Positions 24,722 to 36,443 of a stretch of DNA of 64,000 nt are shown in pieces. Source of the stretch: Austropuccinia psidii. Taxonomy: Eukaryota; Basidiomycota; Pucciniomycetes; Pucciniales; Sphaerophragmiaceae. Position 1 is the stretch's first letter. Each line of letters opens with the position of its first letter. The stretch lies in contig JALGQZ010000002.1 in NCBI GenBank assembly GCA_023105745.1, positions 41,151,997 through 41,215,996 on the forward strand, in the 5' to 3' direction. The notes under the pieces are model-generated. The model searched no databases, had not been told where the DNA came from, and saw nothing but the letters and a program-made list of their open reading frames with translations. The translations under genes were made by a program, and so were the position numbers.

Positions 24722-26110
24722 TGTCATCCTGTGACTCAAAACCAGAGCACAAGCTTGACACCCCAATACCATAAATAATGGTATTAGGACAGGATACACA
24801 TAACATTTCAAAATGTGCAAAATGGCTCATGATAGTATTCATCTGAAAGGGGAAGCTCCTAGCCTTTGGAATACATCATTCCTATCCTAATACAATAAGT
24901 AAAAGCAAAGTTATTACAGTACAAAACCAGAACTGAGCATAAATCTCAAATTTTACTTCTCATATAAGATATAGAGAAAGAGGAAGAAGTACATTGTATG
25001 GTTTCTCTAATTGAATCTGTCAATTAGGGCTAGCATCAAAATTACAGATGTTAAGGCCAATAATATGCCAAATATTGGTGAATACAATATTCACCTCTCA
25101 TCTAACTTCCAAAGCTTTAGTGGGATACCCAAGGTGGGGTCTTTTTTAAAAGATCAGAGACAGAGCTTTCTGATGATACTCTCCATAAGCCTTTATCTCA
25201 TCTAGAACAAAAGCTATCAAGGGAGCTATCTCAATACAGGGTTCATACCAAATCCATATTCTTACTATTTAATTCAAAACTGGTATAGCTTTGCCACACT
25301 TAATGCTAGGTATACCAAGTGAGGAACCATTGTGTAGAGCTCATCAATGGAGTCAAAATGAGCCACTTTTTATCTCTCTATCTTCCAAACTTACAAGGTT
25401 ATTTGGATTTTAAGATTATAATCCCACACTAGCCAATATGGGATGTTACTGTGGGACAGCTGTTCATATAGCTTAATCAACACCTAATCAATTGAATTAA
25501 ATGCTTGTTATTCTTAAATTACTTATACTCTGGCCCATACACATCCTAAAGATGCATCTTTTACAGTTTCTGATGTGTCAGAACCAATAGAACACACCTC
25601 TAAACTCTATTTGTGAAAATTGTCACCCTGTATTGTTTGAAAATGACAACTTGTGGTTCCAAAACCACATTTACAACCAAATAAAGCTTGTAGTGAGTGT
25701 GTGGGACCACAAGCCAGCCCACAGTAAGGAAAATCTTTACTCTGTGGCTTTTTGCAGAGGTAAACAACCTTTGACTATGCTTGAACAAGATAAAAGGAGT
25801 CTTTTCCTCACCAAAGGAAAATCAATCATCCTGCTGTTATTATTCTTACATGTTATAGCTTCTTAATAAGTTTTACCCTTATAATCTAACATGTATAATT
25901 ATAATATTGACTATTGTAGGGCTTATTATTGTAATCCAGAAGATAAAAATTCTACCCAGGGCTATCAGTAGTACCCACAATCCCTAATATCCATTTTTAT
26001 AGCCTTTTTCATTTTCTTTTGACTTCCTTATCACTATTGCAATTGTGTCACACTCACGGTTATTGCTTATCATCATCATCTGGAAGCTATATCATAGAGT
26101 CAGCCTGACA
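24722..26110 (+). repeat. 3' LTR of element D, related to the B LTR
   Basis: Starts TGTCATCCTGTGACTCAAAA, nearly the same as the B LTR, and ends CAGCCTGACA, 1389 bp. A GATAAAAG-type box near 25789 is shared with B. The middle is diverged. The base after the LTR begins copia-like coding on the minus strand, so the element seems to have landed in that relic. No left LTR was found. Confidence 0.85.
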
Positions 26111-27456
26111 ACTAATAACATCAAGATGCATGCAATCAAAAAAACTCTAAGGGCTTCAAATTTCTCCAAGGAAGTTTGTTTGTGTTCCTTGTTGAGCTTG
26201 CAGATGGTTTAGGGTTCATTTTCAAGGGGAAAACCTAGTTCTCTCAGGATTTCATTTCTGGGTGCCCCAAGCTATGGTTCCATGCCTTGTTAGGTTCGGT
26301 GGGTAGGAGAGCTGATTTCACGGTGTAATTAATGTAAATCAGCTTATCTGAGATGTCTCTATTTATTAAGAACTTGCCATTCAATTTGATGGTTAGATTG
26401 TGGTTGGACTGATTAATTAGAAACTTGTCCTTGAATACTGGGGAGATACTGAAGCATTTACAGCTGATCTTTGGAACATAAAGGCTGTTTTTCAAGGCCA
26501 GTTCATTATTATTACAAATAAGGGGTAACATTTTCTATTCCATTAGCTTTAAGGGAACTGTTAGGATCTCCAGAAGTGACCGGAGCATTAGTAGAATCAG
26601 AAATACTTTTGAATAGGTTCTTTGAGCTGAAAATGTGATGGGTTGCACCACAGTTCACTAGTATTTATTGTGTAAAGCAGAGTCAACTGTTGTCATAAGT
26701 GCATTTGAACGATAGGCACTGGAGTCTATTTCCTTTGGTTGGGTCATAGGTGAGGGCTTTCAGTCTAGAACTTCTCCTTCTTGTGGCTTGTTCTTTTTTT
26801 TTGTGTTTTCCATTGGAAGAACAATAGATGATCTTAAATGCTTCATTGGTAATGGATATGAGAGTAGAGGCCAGGATTATTGAAGGTGGAGTTGAGACTT
26901 TGGTAAGGGAAATATGGATGTAGTCTTGGATTCAAGTAAGTATAAGAATGAGTTTCTCAATAAGTTTGTAATTCAGAGTCAGGCATTCAGTTAATTTCTG
27001 TACTCTTGAGTCTCCAGCCAATTTTCCTAGTAGTGAATATGTGAGTAGTTCATTTGGAGATTTAATGCCTACTGATTCTAGTTCAAGGAGAAACTTCCTG
27101 AAAGATTCAATTTAGAGCTGTTTATTTCTATTTTAAAAGCACCTTTGAAAGTACATCCATATACATCCTCTGTTTACTTCTTTGATGGAAGGGTCCTGGC
27201 CTTTGATTTTGGACCAGAAGAGGTTAGCTTTCTCCATGGTTAGAGGTTTGATTACTTCCTGAAACACTTTTTCACTGATTAGAGACATTATGATGCTCAT
27301 TTCTTAACTATTGGCTGACAGTTGTTGTTGGATCAACAGTAGGTGTTTTTCAATGGACATCCAGTGAGTATTTTGATCTAAGATAAATCTTCAGGTTAAT
27401 GTGCCATTGAACATGGGTATGATGATATCTTTGAATTTGACTTTCTTTTCAGACAT
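26111..27456 (-). pseudogene. Ty1/copia gag-protease-preintegrase relic
   Basis: The minus strand starts at ATG 27456 with MSEKKVKFKDIIIPMFNGT, a copia-type gag start. Near 26605-26670 it reads ILVNCGATHHIFSS, matching the copia protease active site, where a DSGAT motif is usual, so the catalytic Asp is Asn here. 26244-26531 reads LKNSLYVPKISCKCFSI and AWNHSLGHPEM, the GAG-pre-integrase His/Cys region; its CKLNKEH part follows near 26180. Several stops and frame changes interrupt it. It is cut at 26110 by the D LTR. It is clearly dead. Confidence 0.82.
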
Positions 27457-29640
27457 TACTAAAATTTATCTTGCAGTTTACTGTTTTGGGTTAAGTAAGG
27501 AGCTTGAGACTTTAAATATGAAATAATTTTGGAACTAGAATTTAAAAGATTCATTAACATGGCATTCAAACAAAATAGAAAAAGGGACTGTGAGGTACCT
27601 AAAAGTAGACAGCAATTAGACTACAACAACAAGTGCTAGGATACTTTAGCTATTAGATGTTAGCTTAAATCACATGTCAGAATATGGTTAGAAAGACAAG
27701 AGAAAGCTTGTTTACTCTACCTGGAAAAGCTTTCTCAATCAACAATTGAGTAGAAAAATGAGATATGGTACTCAGCTTGAGATAAAAATAGCAAGACTAG
27801 TGTTTTGACAAAACAAATTGAAAGCATAAAAAAGGCTTTTAAAAGGAAAATTTTCAAGGACAGTTAACAAAAATTAGTTATTCCCCCCTCTCGTTTTGCA
27901 AGAAGGGTGAGTTTATAAGTTGGGCTGCTTTGTAGATCCATGGAACATTATCAGGAGGCATTATGTATCTGGAATAAACAGTAAAGGCTTGTTAGTAGGT
28001 TTTATGGTCTGACTATCACTCAGAAAATTTTGGGATAGGCCTGATAAGTGAGTTTCTGACCTAAGATGTTTTGGGTCAAGAATCCCAAAATCACTTTCAA
28101 GAGGAATAGTCCTTTTTAGATGTTGTGGCTACAAAAATCAAACACAAGCAAGATGGTACAGGTTTTTATGGAAGATTCTTTTTATGATAGCAAGATATAT
28201 CAGACAACTATAGTGTCTTTACAGAAACAAAGCTACTATATCAATAAGGTAAAATAGTTTTATAGAATTATTATAGCTAGATATCTTAAAGGAGTGAATT
28301 GGTAACCAGTTTATTATAACAACAAATCTTAAATGAGTGACTTGGATTCAAAAAGAGATGAAAACAAAACTAAGATTGAATTTTTGCAAATTAATTGATA
28401 TGATTCAAAAAAAAATCTCAAGAAAGTGATTAGATAGTGTGTGGCAGGTAAGTACTTTCATGTTGGCAGGCCCACACTCAGCTCCATCATTCTTTAACAC
28501 ATGCTTAAATTTTATTTGATTGTATGAATATATTTGATAGAGACTTATCACCTTATTGTGGTTTAGCTTTCCCCCAAACAACATTTTTTGATTTGGGAGC
28601 TCAAATAAATGTGTTGTCAATATATTAGAAGGAGAATGAGATACATCTTTTTGGTATTTTTTACATGCTCATTAATCCAATTTGAAGCTTTTCACCTTGT
28701 GATTTCCACCTTTTTCTACCCCCTCATTTAATCAAAGACAAGAAAAATTCACCACAACAGCTAACTACTAAAAATAAGTGCCTTCAAGCCTTTTGATTGA
28801 TTATCTTTGTCAAAATGACACATCAAGAGTTATTAAAAGTGAAACATGTTATGAAAAATCATCATGTCATAAATTACAACATATGTTTAAAAAATTTGCA
28901 GTCTTCAAAAATTAGATCCATTCTAAGGCTGGCTTTTAATATTCAAACAGATTTTTGGGGTTATATTTAACAATTTCTTGTTATGAATATTTTTTATCAT
29001 AAATGACTGATTTGCCAGCTAGTATTTATATTTTATTTGTTGTGACAACAAAAATAGAAAAAACCCACCTCAACCTTAAAATATATTTAAAAACTGAAAT
29101 AACATTTTAGTATAAATTCAGCAAAAACTCATCTGATTGGCACCATGACTTACTGAATACAAGCTAGTTAAAGGAAATCTATGGGGTTCATATTTGTTGC
29201 TAGTAAAAGGCTAAGTTTTCATCTGAATCAATCAACTCAACTCCATAAATGGATAAGTACAGAGACAAAACAGTATAAGAGCTTAAATTTCATCAAAGAG
29301 GCTTGGGGTTTTGTAAAACAGCTAGGTTTGTGTGAAGGCACCTTACATTTGCTTGAGCAGACTGCTGACTCAGGCAAAAGGTCTGCTTGTGAGGTTGCAA
29401 AAAGTAAAGCATTCTGATGACAGAACATGGTAATATGGCAGGTTGGGAACAGACCACAGCTTGAGCAAGAAACTCCATTACACTAAAACTCTCACTTTGA
29501 TTTTGAAAGGCACAGCTGGCTGCTTTGGTTTGCAAGTACTTCCTGAACTTGGCTATACACATTCAGTATGTAAATATTTTGTAGAGTTTTTATGACAAAA
29601 TGAACCCCAGTCTTTGTTGATTTCCAATAATAGGGTCAAC
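27457..29640. other. Long AT-rich stretch, no gene recognised
   Basis: This is probably the 5' flank of the copia relic followed by unassigned sequence. ORFs such as 29181-29417 look like chance frames, with matching open frames on the opposite strand and no family resemblance. Confidence 0.45.
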
Positions 29641-29971
29641 AGGTATGGATGATGTCCTCGACTAGGTTATGCAACATGCTTTCTTACCGAGGATTGTTTG
29701 TATTTGTTTAGGCCACATTTTACAGTTTGAAAAAGTTTTTCAATTCATCGTTGAATAGTCAGGAAGCAAGCACTGTAGATGAAGTGAAGTCGAGGGCCAA
29801 GCCCCAACTGAAGAAACGCTGCGATGACTATGAGGAATGATGGACGAAAAATGAAAAAAGTAGCATCACATGATGAAAAAGTAAAATGAGCCGGGGATAG
29901 GACAACAATTTTGAAGCGATTATGAACTAATTCTGGGACTGATTGACATGCTGTCGCCCTAAAGGCTGAAC

Positions 29972-30750
29972 TTATCGTCGAGTCGCCTTTTCCAACACTG
30001 AAAGTGTAAATATTAATCAACAAGAGATGAAGTATGAAAAAAGAAAGAAATCAACATTACCAGAGTCGTAAGCAACCTCGCTGATGTCTGTGCCTTGAAC
30101 TTCTACACCTATGCCTACCAAAGCACGACGGAGGGCCTCTTTTGAAGATGCATATAACATTTTATCTTTGATTTTGGCTGAATCTGGCGACCTAAAAGAT
30201 CAGAAAAAACAAAATGGTCAATCAAAACGAGCTGGATGGTGCAAAGTAGATCATTAACCTGGCTCACCAAGTAATAAAGCACAGTTTGTTCCTGGTTCCT
30301 TCACCCATCTCAAATTGAAAGTCATAAACAGCATAACGACAAGATTGGGGAGGCAAGTCGGCAAGGAAGTCGTCATAAGAATCGCTGTCGGATGTCTTTT
30401 CCACGCAGATTTCCTTACAATCACTAGAAATAAGGAAGATGACGTATTTGATTTCTGTAAAGAATGGAACGGAAGCTTTCTATCAACAAAAGCTCATTTG
30501 ATATCAATATGCGATGAGTTGGGGATTTGGCTGGTTTCGTCAACATACTTTTTCCCAGCTTCAAACTCAAAAATTCCTCGATACAAGCAGGATTGACTGC
30601 GACACCTAAAAACGAGCAAATGAAGTCTTAGCAGAGCCATTAGTTGTAAGATAGAAATATAAACATACCGGATGCCTGAACGAAGGTCAAAAGTGTAAGA
30701 TTTTAGCTGAGAAATAAGCAGATGAAAACAAAATGCAACAAACTGACCAT
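29972..30750 (-). CDS. COF1: Cofilin (ADF/cofilin actin-severing protein), six exons
   Basis: Exons on the minus strand are 30748-30750, 30669-30675, 30549-30605, 30268-30454, 30061-30191 and 29972-29997. They total 411 nt, or 136 residues plus TAA, the usual cofilin size (about 137-143). All introns have GT-AG ends and are 63-94 nt. The protein begins MASGVAV, then [82 protein letters not shown]. The [25 protein letters not shown] stretch is the conserved long actin-binding helix of the ADF-H domain. Cofilin binds and severs ADP-actin filaments in the cytoplasm. No stop or frameshift is present. Exon 1 is only the ATG and exon 2 only 7 nt; this model restores the expected N-terminus. The locus is a GC-richer island between transposons, and it looks like a live host gene. 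Confidence 0.94.
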
Positions 30751-31266
30751 GATGAAAGATGTCTAAGTGGATCGAACGGGCAAGAATGGCGGTCAAGGTA
30801 AAAAGATCGGCAGGGCGCCTCTATGACTGAGATTCTGGCTAAGAAATTTGTTCGTTATGAGATCTGTGGGTTTTGGGTGATTAATATACTGTACGCGAAA
30901 CGCCGAGCTCGCCCACGTTGGGGATATGGAAGACTGAACTCCGCCCTATCGGTGATGATGACTAGATCTGTCACAGCAGGAGATGATGGCACTGAACTGT
31001 ACTGAGTAGATAAGCAACAGCTGACCAAAACCCTGTACTGGGTGGATGTAGGAGAAATTCATCTGGGCGAGGCAATCGCGTATAATGCCATACTACGTCG
31101 TGAGATTTGCAGTAATCCCGATAACCTATGGCTTATGAAAGAATCTAAGGGATTGTATGAAAGCAAGCCCTTCCTTCAAACAAGGCCACAAACACCATCT
31201 AGGCCGCAAGATCAACAATTAAACAAATTCATATCAAAAGTCAAAATTGAAATAGGGAATATGTAG
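30751..31266. promoter_or_regulatory. Upstream region of the cofilin gene
   Basis: GC-richer sequence directly upstream of the cofilin start, about 400 nt before AT-rich DNA resumes. It should hold the promoter and 5' UTR. No TATA box is obvious. An open frame on the opposite strand (31042-31266) has no resemblance to anything I know, so I do not call it a gene. Confidence 0.5.
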
Positions 31267-33529
31267 CTATAAATGTTTTGAAAAAATGAGTCAGAATTTA
31301 TATTCTAGCTACCCCTGAAGTAGCCAACATGAATAAAAGTGAAAAAAGCTCAAAACAAAGCCAATAGAATACAGAAGAAATAAGAAAAGAAGATATAAGT
31401 ATTGAATATGTAACACAAAGAAATTCTCAATCAAACAAGATCCATTGAATAAAACTAAAACCATTTTATTGAAGAAATTAAGTATTTCAATACCAAAGAA
31501 CACCTCTTGATTTACATCAATTTCAATCAAACACAAATTTTGAAGAAACTTCTCATTATTGATATATATTGGCTTACTCTTTGAAGATATCTAACCCAAA
31601 AGGAAAGCGAATGTGATATGATTTCCTTTGAAAGACATTCAATTCAAGAAGTGATAAAAGGGCCAATATTTCATTTACTTCTAATATAGATCTTTATTAG
31701 ATTGGAAGGCTTTATCCAACAAAAGGAAAGACCAACCACTTGCATCATATCATATTTCTAAATTAATTAGAAATGAATTTCTGAGTTTATTTAAGCTTTA
31801 CTTATTTATTTGGTAGACTAATTTTATGTCTTTCAATTGGTTTATTTTGAAAAACTGGTCATTAAACTACATAAGTATCATATTTACATTACTGTGGAGC
31901 TGGGGTAAAGTGATATTCCTATGTACCATTCTCAAAAACATATATAAACCAATTATTGATTAATTTTTGCTACATGTTTCCACAAAAAATATTTTTCTAG
32001 AGAAAGGAAATATTCTTTCAAAAAAAGGTAGAAAATCTCAAAAGCTGTTTTATTCTTTTCCTTAACTATTTCCCATCTCAATAAAATCTTTTGTATAATT
32101 GAGATCTAAGAAATACTCAGTAGTAATTTTGCATATACTCATGAAATAGTTTTACTGTGAAAATGGAATAAACTTCTCAATTTTTTTGCATATAAATCTC
32201 TTCAATAATTAAAGGAAATTTTGAGAACAAAAAACATTGCATATAAGTAAATTCTCATCTATGCATAATATTTAAGATAAGACATCATCAGGAAGATTAG
32301 CCTCAAAATTAACCACCTTTTTGTGTATATATATCCATAAGGGAAAGGGAATAATGAAGTTGACAATTATTATACTTAAATACTTATTAAAAAGACATTC
32401 ATGAAATTAAGCTATTTGTACTGTATTATGTCTGAATAAATATTTCTTAGCTTTAATATCCTTTTATTTACCAAACCTGCTTCACTTTTCTGTGAAAGTT
32501 TTTGAAAGCTCAATAATTTAACCATAATATATAAGCTCTTCAAGATCTATATTGATAAGATTTCAAGTTTCTTTAGGTCAGGAGCAAGATTCCAGCTATT
32601 GAGCTCAAAAGGTTTCCTTCATATTTCAAGACTATTTTGAAAATTGAGTTGAAACAAATCTTGAATATTTATTAATTTGAAGTTTTATTTCTTGAGAAAT
32701 TGGAATAGCTAAATTTCTGAAATTAAATGAAACAAAAATCAGAATTTGCTACAACTAATTATTTAAGAGACTTTTTGAGAAGAATTATTTGATAATTTTG
32801 ATTTTAAATGTTCAAATTCAGATATTCAAGGAAGAAAAGGCTGAAATGTTTAGGTCAAGAAGCCTGTCATAAAAGGAATTTCAGGATCTGTTTCATCAAT
32901 ATTTCATTTAAATTACAGAAATTTAAATTATAAACTGCTGTCTCCAAATAATACAGCAATGTGCCTTCACTTACTGATTTGGCTCCATCCAAAATGCAAA
33001 TTCATGAATTTCAAATATAATGGGATAATATTGAAATTTTCCAATGAAAAAAAAAATCAAGACTATTATAGAAGTATTTTTTCTTTGAATCCCAAAGGGG
33101 CTTCAGCATTAATTTTCTTACTCTTACATCATTTTTTTCAAAAATAAGAATAAATTCTAACTCATTATTGGACAAACCATTTTAGCAAAATAGCAAGTTT
33201 TGTGTTTCTTATGGTATTTTTTTCCAAAAATATACTTTGAGTAAAAAGAAAAAAATCTTTGATGTGAATAAATAATTATAGATACTGAAATTGCCTCAGA
33301 AATCAAAGAACTGGCATAGTAATATGTCAAAAAAACTAATTTTGACTTACTCACAAATTGGTGTTGGAATAGTAGAAATTTATTCAAAATTTAGCTGAGC
33401 TAGAATAAGTCCCAGAAACAATTATTAAGAAATCATACATCAATGAAAAAAATTCCTGGAATAAGTACGCCCTTTAAGCTTTTTCTGTTTTTTAAAATGT
33501 TCAAATAACTCCAAAAGGTTCTCACAAAT
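31267..33529. other. AT-rich stretch, no gene recognised
   Basis: No ORF with family resemblance. Its right end grades into the tnp2 relic on the minus strand and may contain its decayed C-terminal part. Confidence 0.45.
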
Positions 33530-34560
33530 TTAAAATATCAATATAGCTTGATGCTCTTTTTGTGAAATTTGAAGCCATTTTTGAATGGTGGATTTATGGT
33601 TATTGTAGTTGCTGGCATGGGAGAGCATTGAGTTGACCTCTTCTATCTCCTTTTTATGGATTGAAAAAAAAATGCAGAATAAATTCCCAGAATGCGAGAT
33701 AAATCCAGTGAACTTCCTCATAGCAACAAGATCTGCAATGGCAGTCAGGACAGCAACTCAGATTAAAGAACCAGAAGGGCCAGCTGAAGTTGGGAAAAAT
33801 TGTATTCCAGTCCAAAGTTCTGTGAGATCCTTAATTGGAGGAATCAAAATATGATTCATTTCAGTAGATTTTGGTTCCTTGGGTCCAGGAATTATGGAAG
33901 CAGCATATACATTCTCTGGCTTGAGTCTTTCATCTGAGGGAAGATTAAGACAAACAAGCAGGATTAGACCAATACTTGCTAGCCAGATTGACTTTCCACG
34001 TGCATTAAGCCAATCAATATATATATATAATACAAGAGAGCCCTCAAGTGACATGAAGGGAGGGTCATGTGGCTGTCTTATACCAGAGAATCTCTTCCAC
34101 ATCATTACATCCCAAATATCAGTCATTTGGAGTTGTCAGAAAAATGGTGGTTTTGATGTTGATGCAATTTGTCAATAATACCAGGTCTCAAGAGAAACTT
34201 TTCAAGCCATTTTTTGAAGGGCTGATATATGAAATCATTCTTTGGAATGAACTTGAGAGATAAGGGAGATTGGTTTTGGTTGGAAGTTTGAGATAAAGAC
34301 ACCATGTGGCCAGGACATTCAATACAAGGTGGGTCAATATTGTATTTCTGGAAATGTCTTTTACACTGTCAAAGTGGATTTTGGACTGAGCTAGCCAGAC
34401 CATTGAGGAAAGAGCACTCAGGAAAGCAAACATAAGCTTTCAGGGTGGGTTCTAAGCCAATATTCTTAAGAATAGTACTGATGTCTTTGGGTATGTTGAT
34501 CTTGGGATCAAAATATACCTCCAGAGTGGAATATACTACTCTGGATCAGAAGTTTTAATG
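33530..34560 (-). pseudogene. tnp2-type DNA transposase relic (CACTA-like, basidiomycete type)
   Basis: Minus-strand frames read in order: IPKDISTILKNIGLEP and KAYVCFPECSF (a Cys-containing N-terminal block), PPCIECPGHM, KKWLEKFLLRPGIIDKL, MTDIWDVMMWKRFSG, IDWLNARGKSIWLASIGLI with CLNLPSDERLKPENVY and IPGPKEPKSTEMNHILIPPI, WTGIQFFPTSAGPSGSLI and MRKFTGFISHSGNLFC. The order and motifs (DW...N..G, CLNLP, PGPKEPS-like, FxSHS) match the Transposase_21/tnp2 family common in basidiomycete genomes. Stops and frameshifts break it. No terminal inverted repeats were found. The domain match is good; the family label is from memory. Confidence 0.82.
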
Positions 34561-36443
34561 CAGGGTGGAGGCTATGTGAAGCCTTTCAAGGGAAATTGTG
34601 GTTCACAGAAAAAAAGTGCTGAGATAGCAATTGGAAGGTTGTGAGGTTATGAAAGGTCTTCCCATGTGTATGGCTTCAAAAGTTGGGAATCAAAGTGTTG
34701 GAACTTTGGAGGTGGCTGATAAGGTATATTTGGAATGAAAGGGGGAAAAACATGATTCAATACATTATTATTGGTTGGGTTAGGAGAATGCATTGGTCTG
34801 ACTAGAATAGTGCTTGAATTTTGTGGTACCTATGGCTGGTTGGAGGACCTTTTCTTTTCAATATGCTTAGCATACTGATATGGGGTAAATGCCAATCTTT
34901 GCAGCACCCCTTACGGAGAGACATGATTTTGGGTAGAACATGATTAGCACATGCATATTTGCATGGATAAGTACTTTGGGGAATTTTCAATTTGAAGTGA
35001 AATGAAGGAAATCAACTTTTGGAGATGGGAATGGAGTTGGTTGAGGAAATGGGAAAAATGATACCTCCTCATAATGTATATACACTAGAAGCCCCAATAT
35101 GCAAGCAGTATTCTTACAGTGGGAGTGACAATTATGTGGAATATTTCAAAAAGGTGCATTTAGATATTTTGATTTATTTGCACTAAGTAGGAAAAATATG
35201 TCAGTACCTGAACAGGTATGTAGTGCAGGGCTTATAGGCTATCAAAATATCTACAACCCTTTATAAAAATGAATGGCTGTTTCACTATCAACACATTCCT
35301 TCAAAATTGGTCTAACAATTAGAAAGAAGCATCAGGTTGAAAATTGGTGAGAAAATACTGAAAAGGCCACTCATTGATCTGGGTCCTAAACTATTACCTT
35401 CAAATGATAAGACAAGGGAAAATAAATCCATAAATTCAGTCAAAATTATGAGTAGGTAAGCCCATAAGAGTCCATTCTATTGAGTAGTATATGGTGTTTT
35501 GTATTATGTATTTACAGCTTTATCCTGTTGGAGTTGATCACTTGGTTATATGAAGTATAGCTGCAGGAATAGCAAAAATATGGTCCAGTGTGTCATATTC
35601 CAGGTTCCAAGTGAATATTATTCAAACTTGTAACATGTGATACATGAAATTAAGCATGATTGCATGATGTTGGTTAAGGCTGCCACCCAGGACTGAAAAC
35701 TGATGTATTCATACAGGAAACACCAATGGGTCCAGGAAATTTTCCAGGCCTTTTGTGGTGTTTTTCAATATTCCTGAAGGGGATGGGGTTTGCATGAAGC
35801 AGGCAATGCAATGGGGTTCCCAAAAACAATAAGCAGTCAAAAAAACTCCAAAAGTTTTGACATGAAGTGAAGAAAGCTTGTCAGGAAGTTAAAAAAAATG
35901 TGAATAAAAGCTACATAAAAGTTGAAAAAAGAGAATCAAGAAGAAATAAATTCCCATTTGTCCCTCCCAGTCTTGGAAATTCTGGGTTAGTGGGCTCCAG
36001 GATAAGGAAAAAAAGAAAATATCCTGGGGTAGGGGACAGACAAAACCCTTTGAGTATTCCTTTGGGACCAGCCACCTTCCATAAAGAATTACCTGTTTAT
36101 TCAAGACCAAGGAGAGAGCTATGCAGGCTCTGGCCTGGTTAACTCAATCCCGGTGCCAAATTTATCTAGGTGGTCTGATAAATATTTGCCTCAATATTTC
36201 CTAAATCATGAAACAAAACTTTTATTCAATATAATTTGGTTGAATAACTAGCAAAGTATTGGAATAATCTTCACAGTCCAAATCTAATATATTTGAATTC
36301 CTGCTTGCTAAAAAGTGGCTTAAAAATCATTTTCTTGGATCTGTAATTTCTGATCATAATCCAGTGCTGCATACAACTGATGTAAGGACAAATTAGCTTC
36401 ATGGGTGATGGTAAATTTTAAAATTATATAATGGATACTTCTG
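34561..36443. other. Unassigned stretch between transposon relics
   Basis: No recognised protein. It may hold the 5' part of the tnp2 element. Small ORFs (for example 35867-36142) have no family resemblance. Confidence 0.4.

Noticed and set aside
31042..31266. ORF divergent from cofilin as a second host gene
   Set aside because: Composition shifts from GC-richer to AT-rich in mid-frame, no splice pattern or family resemblance is seen, and it is short.
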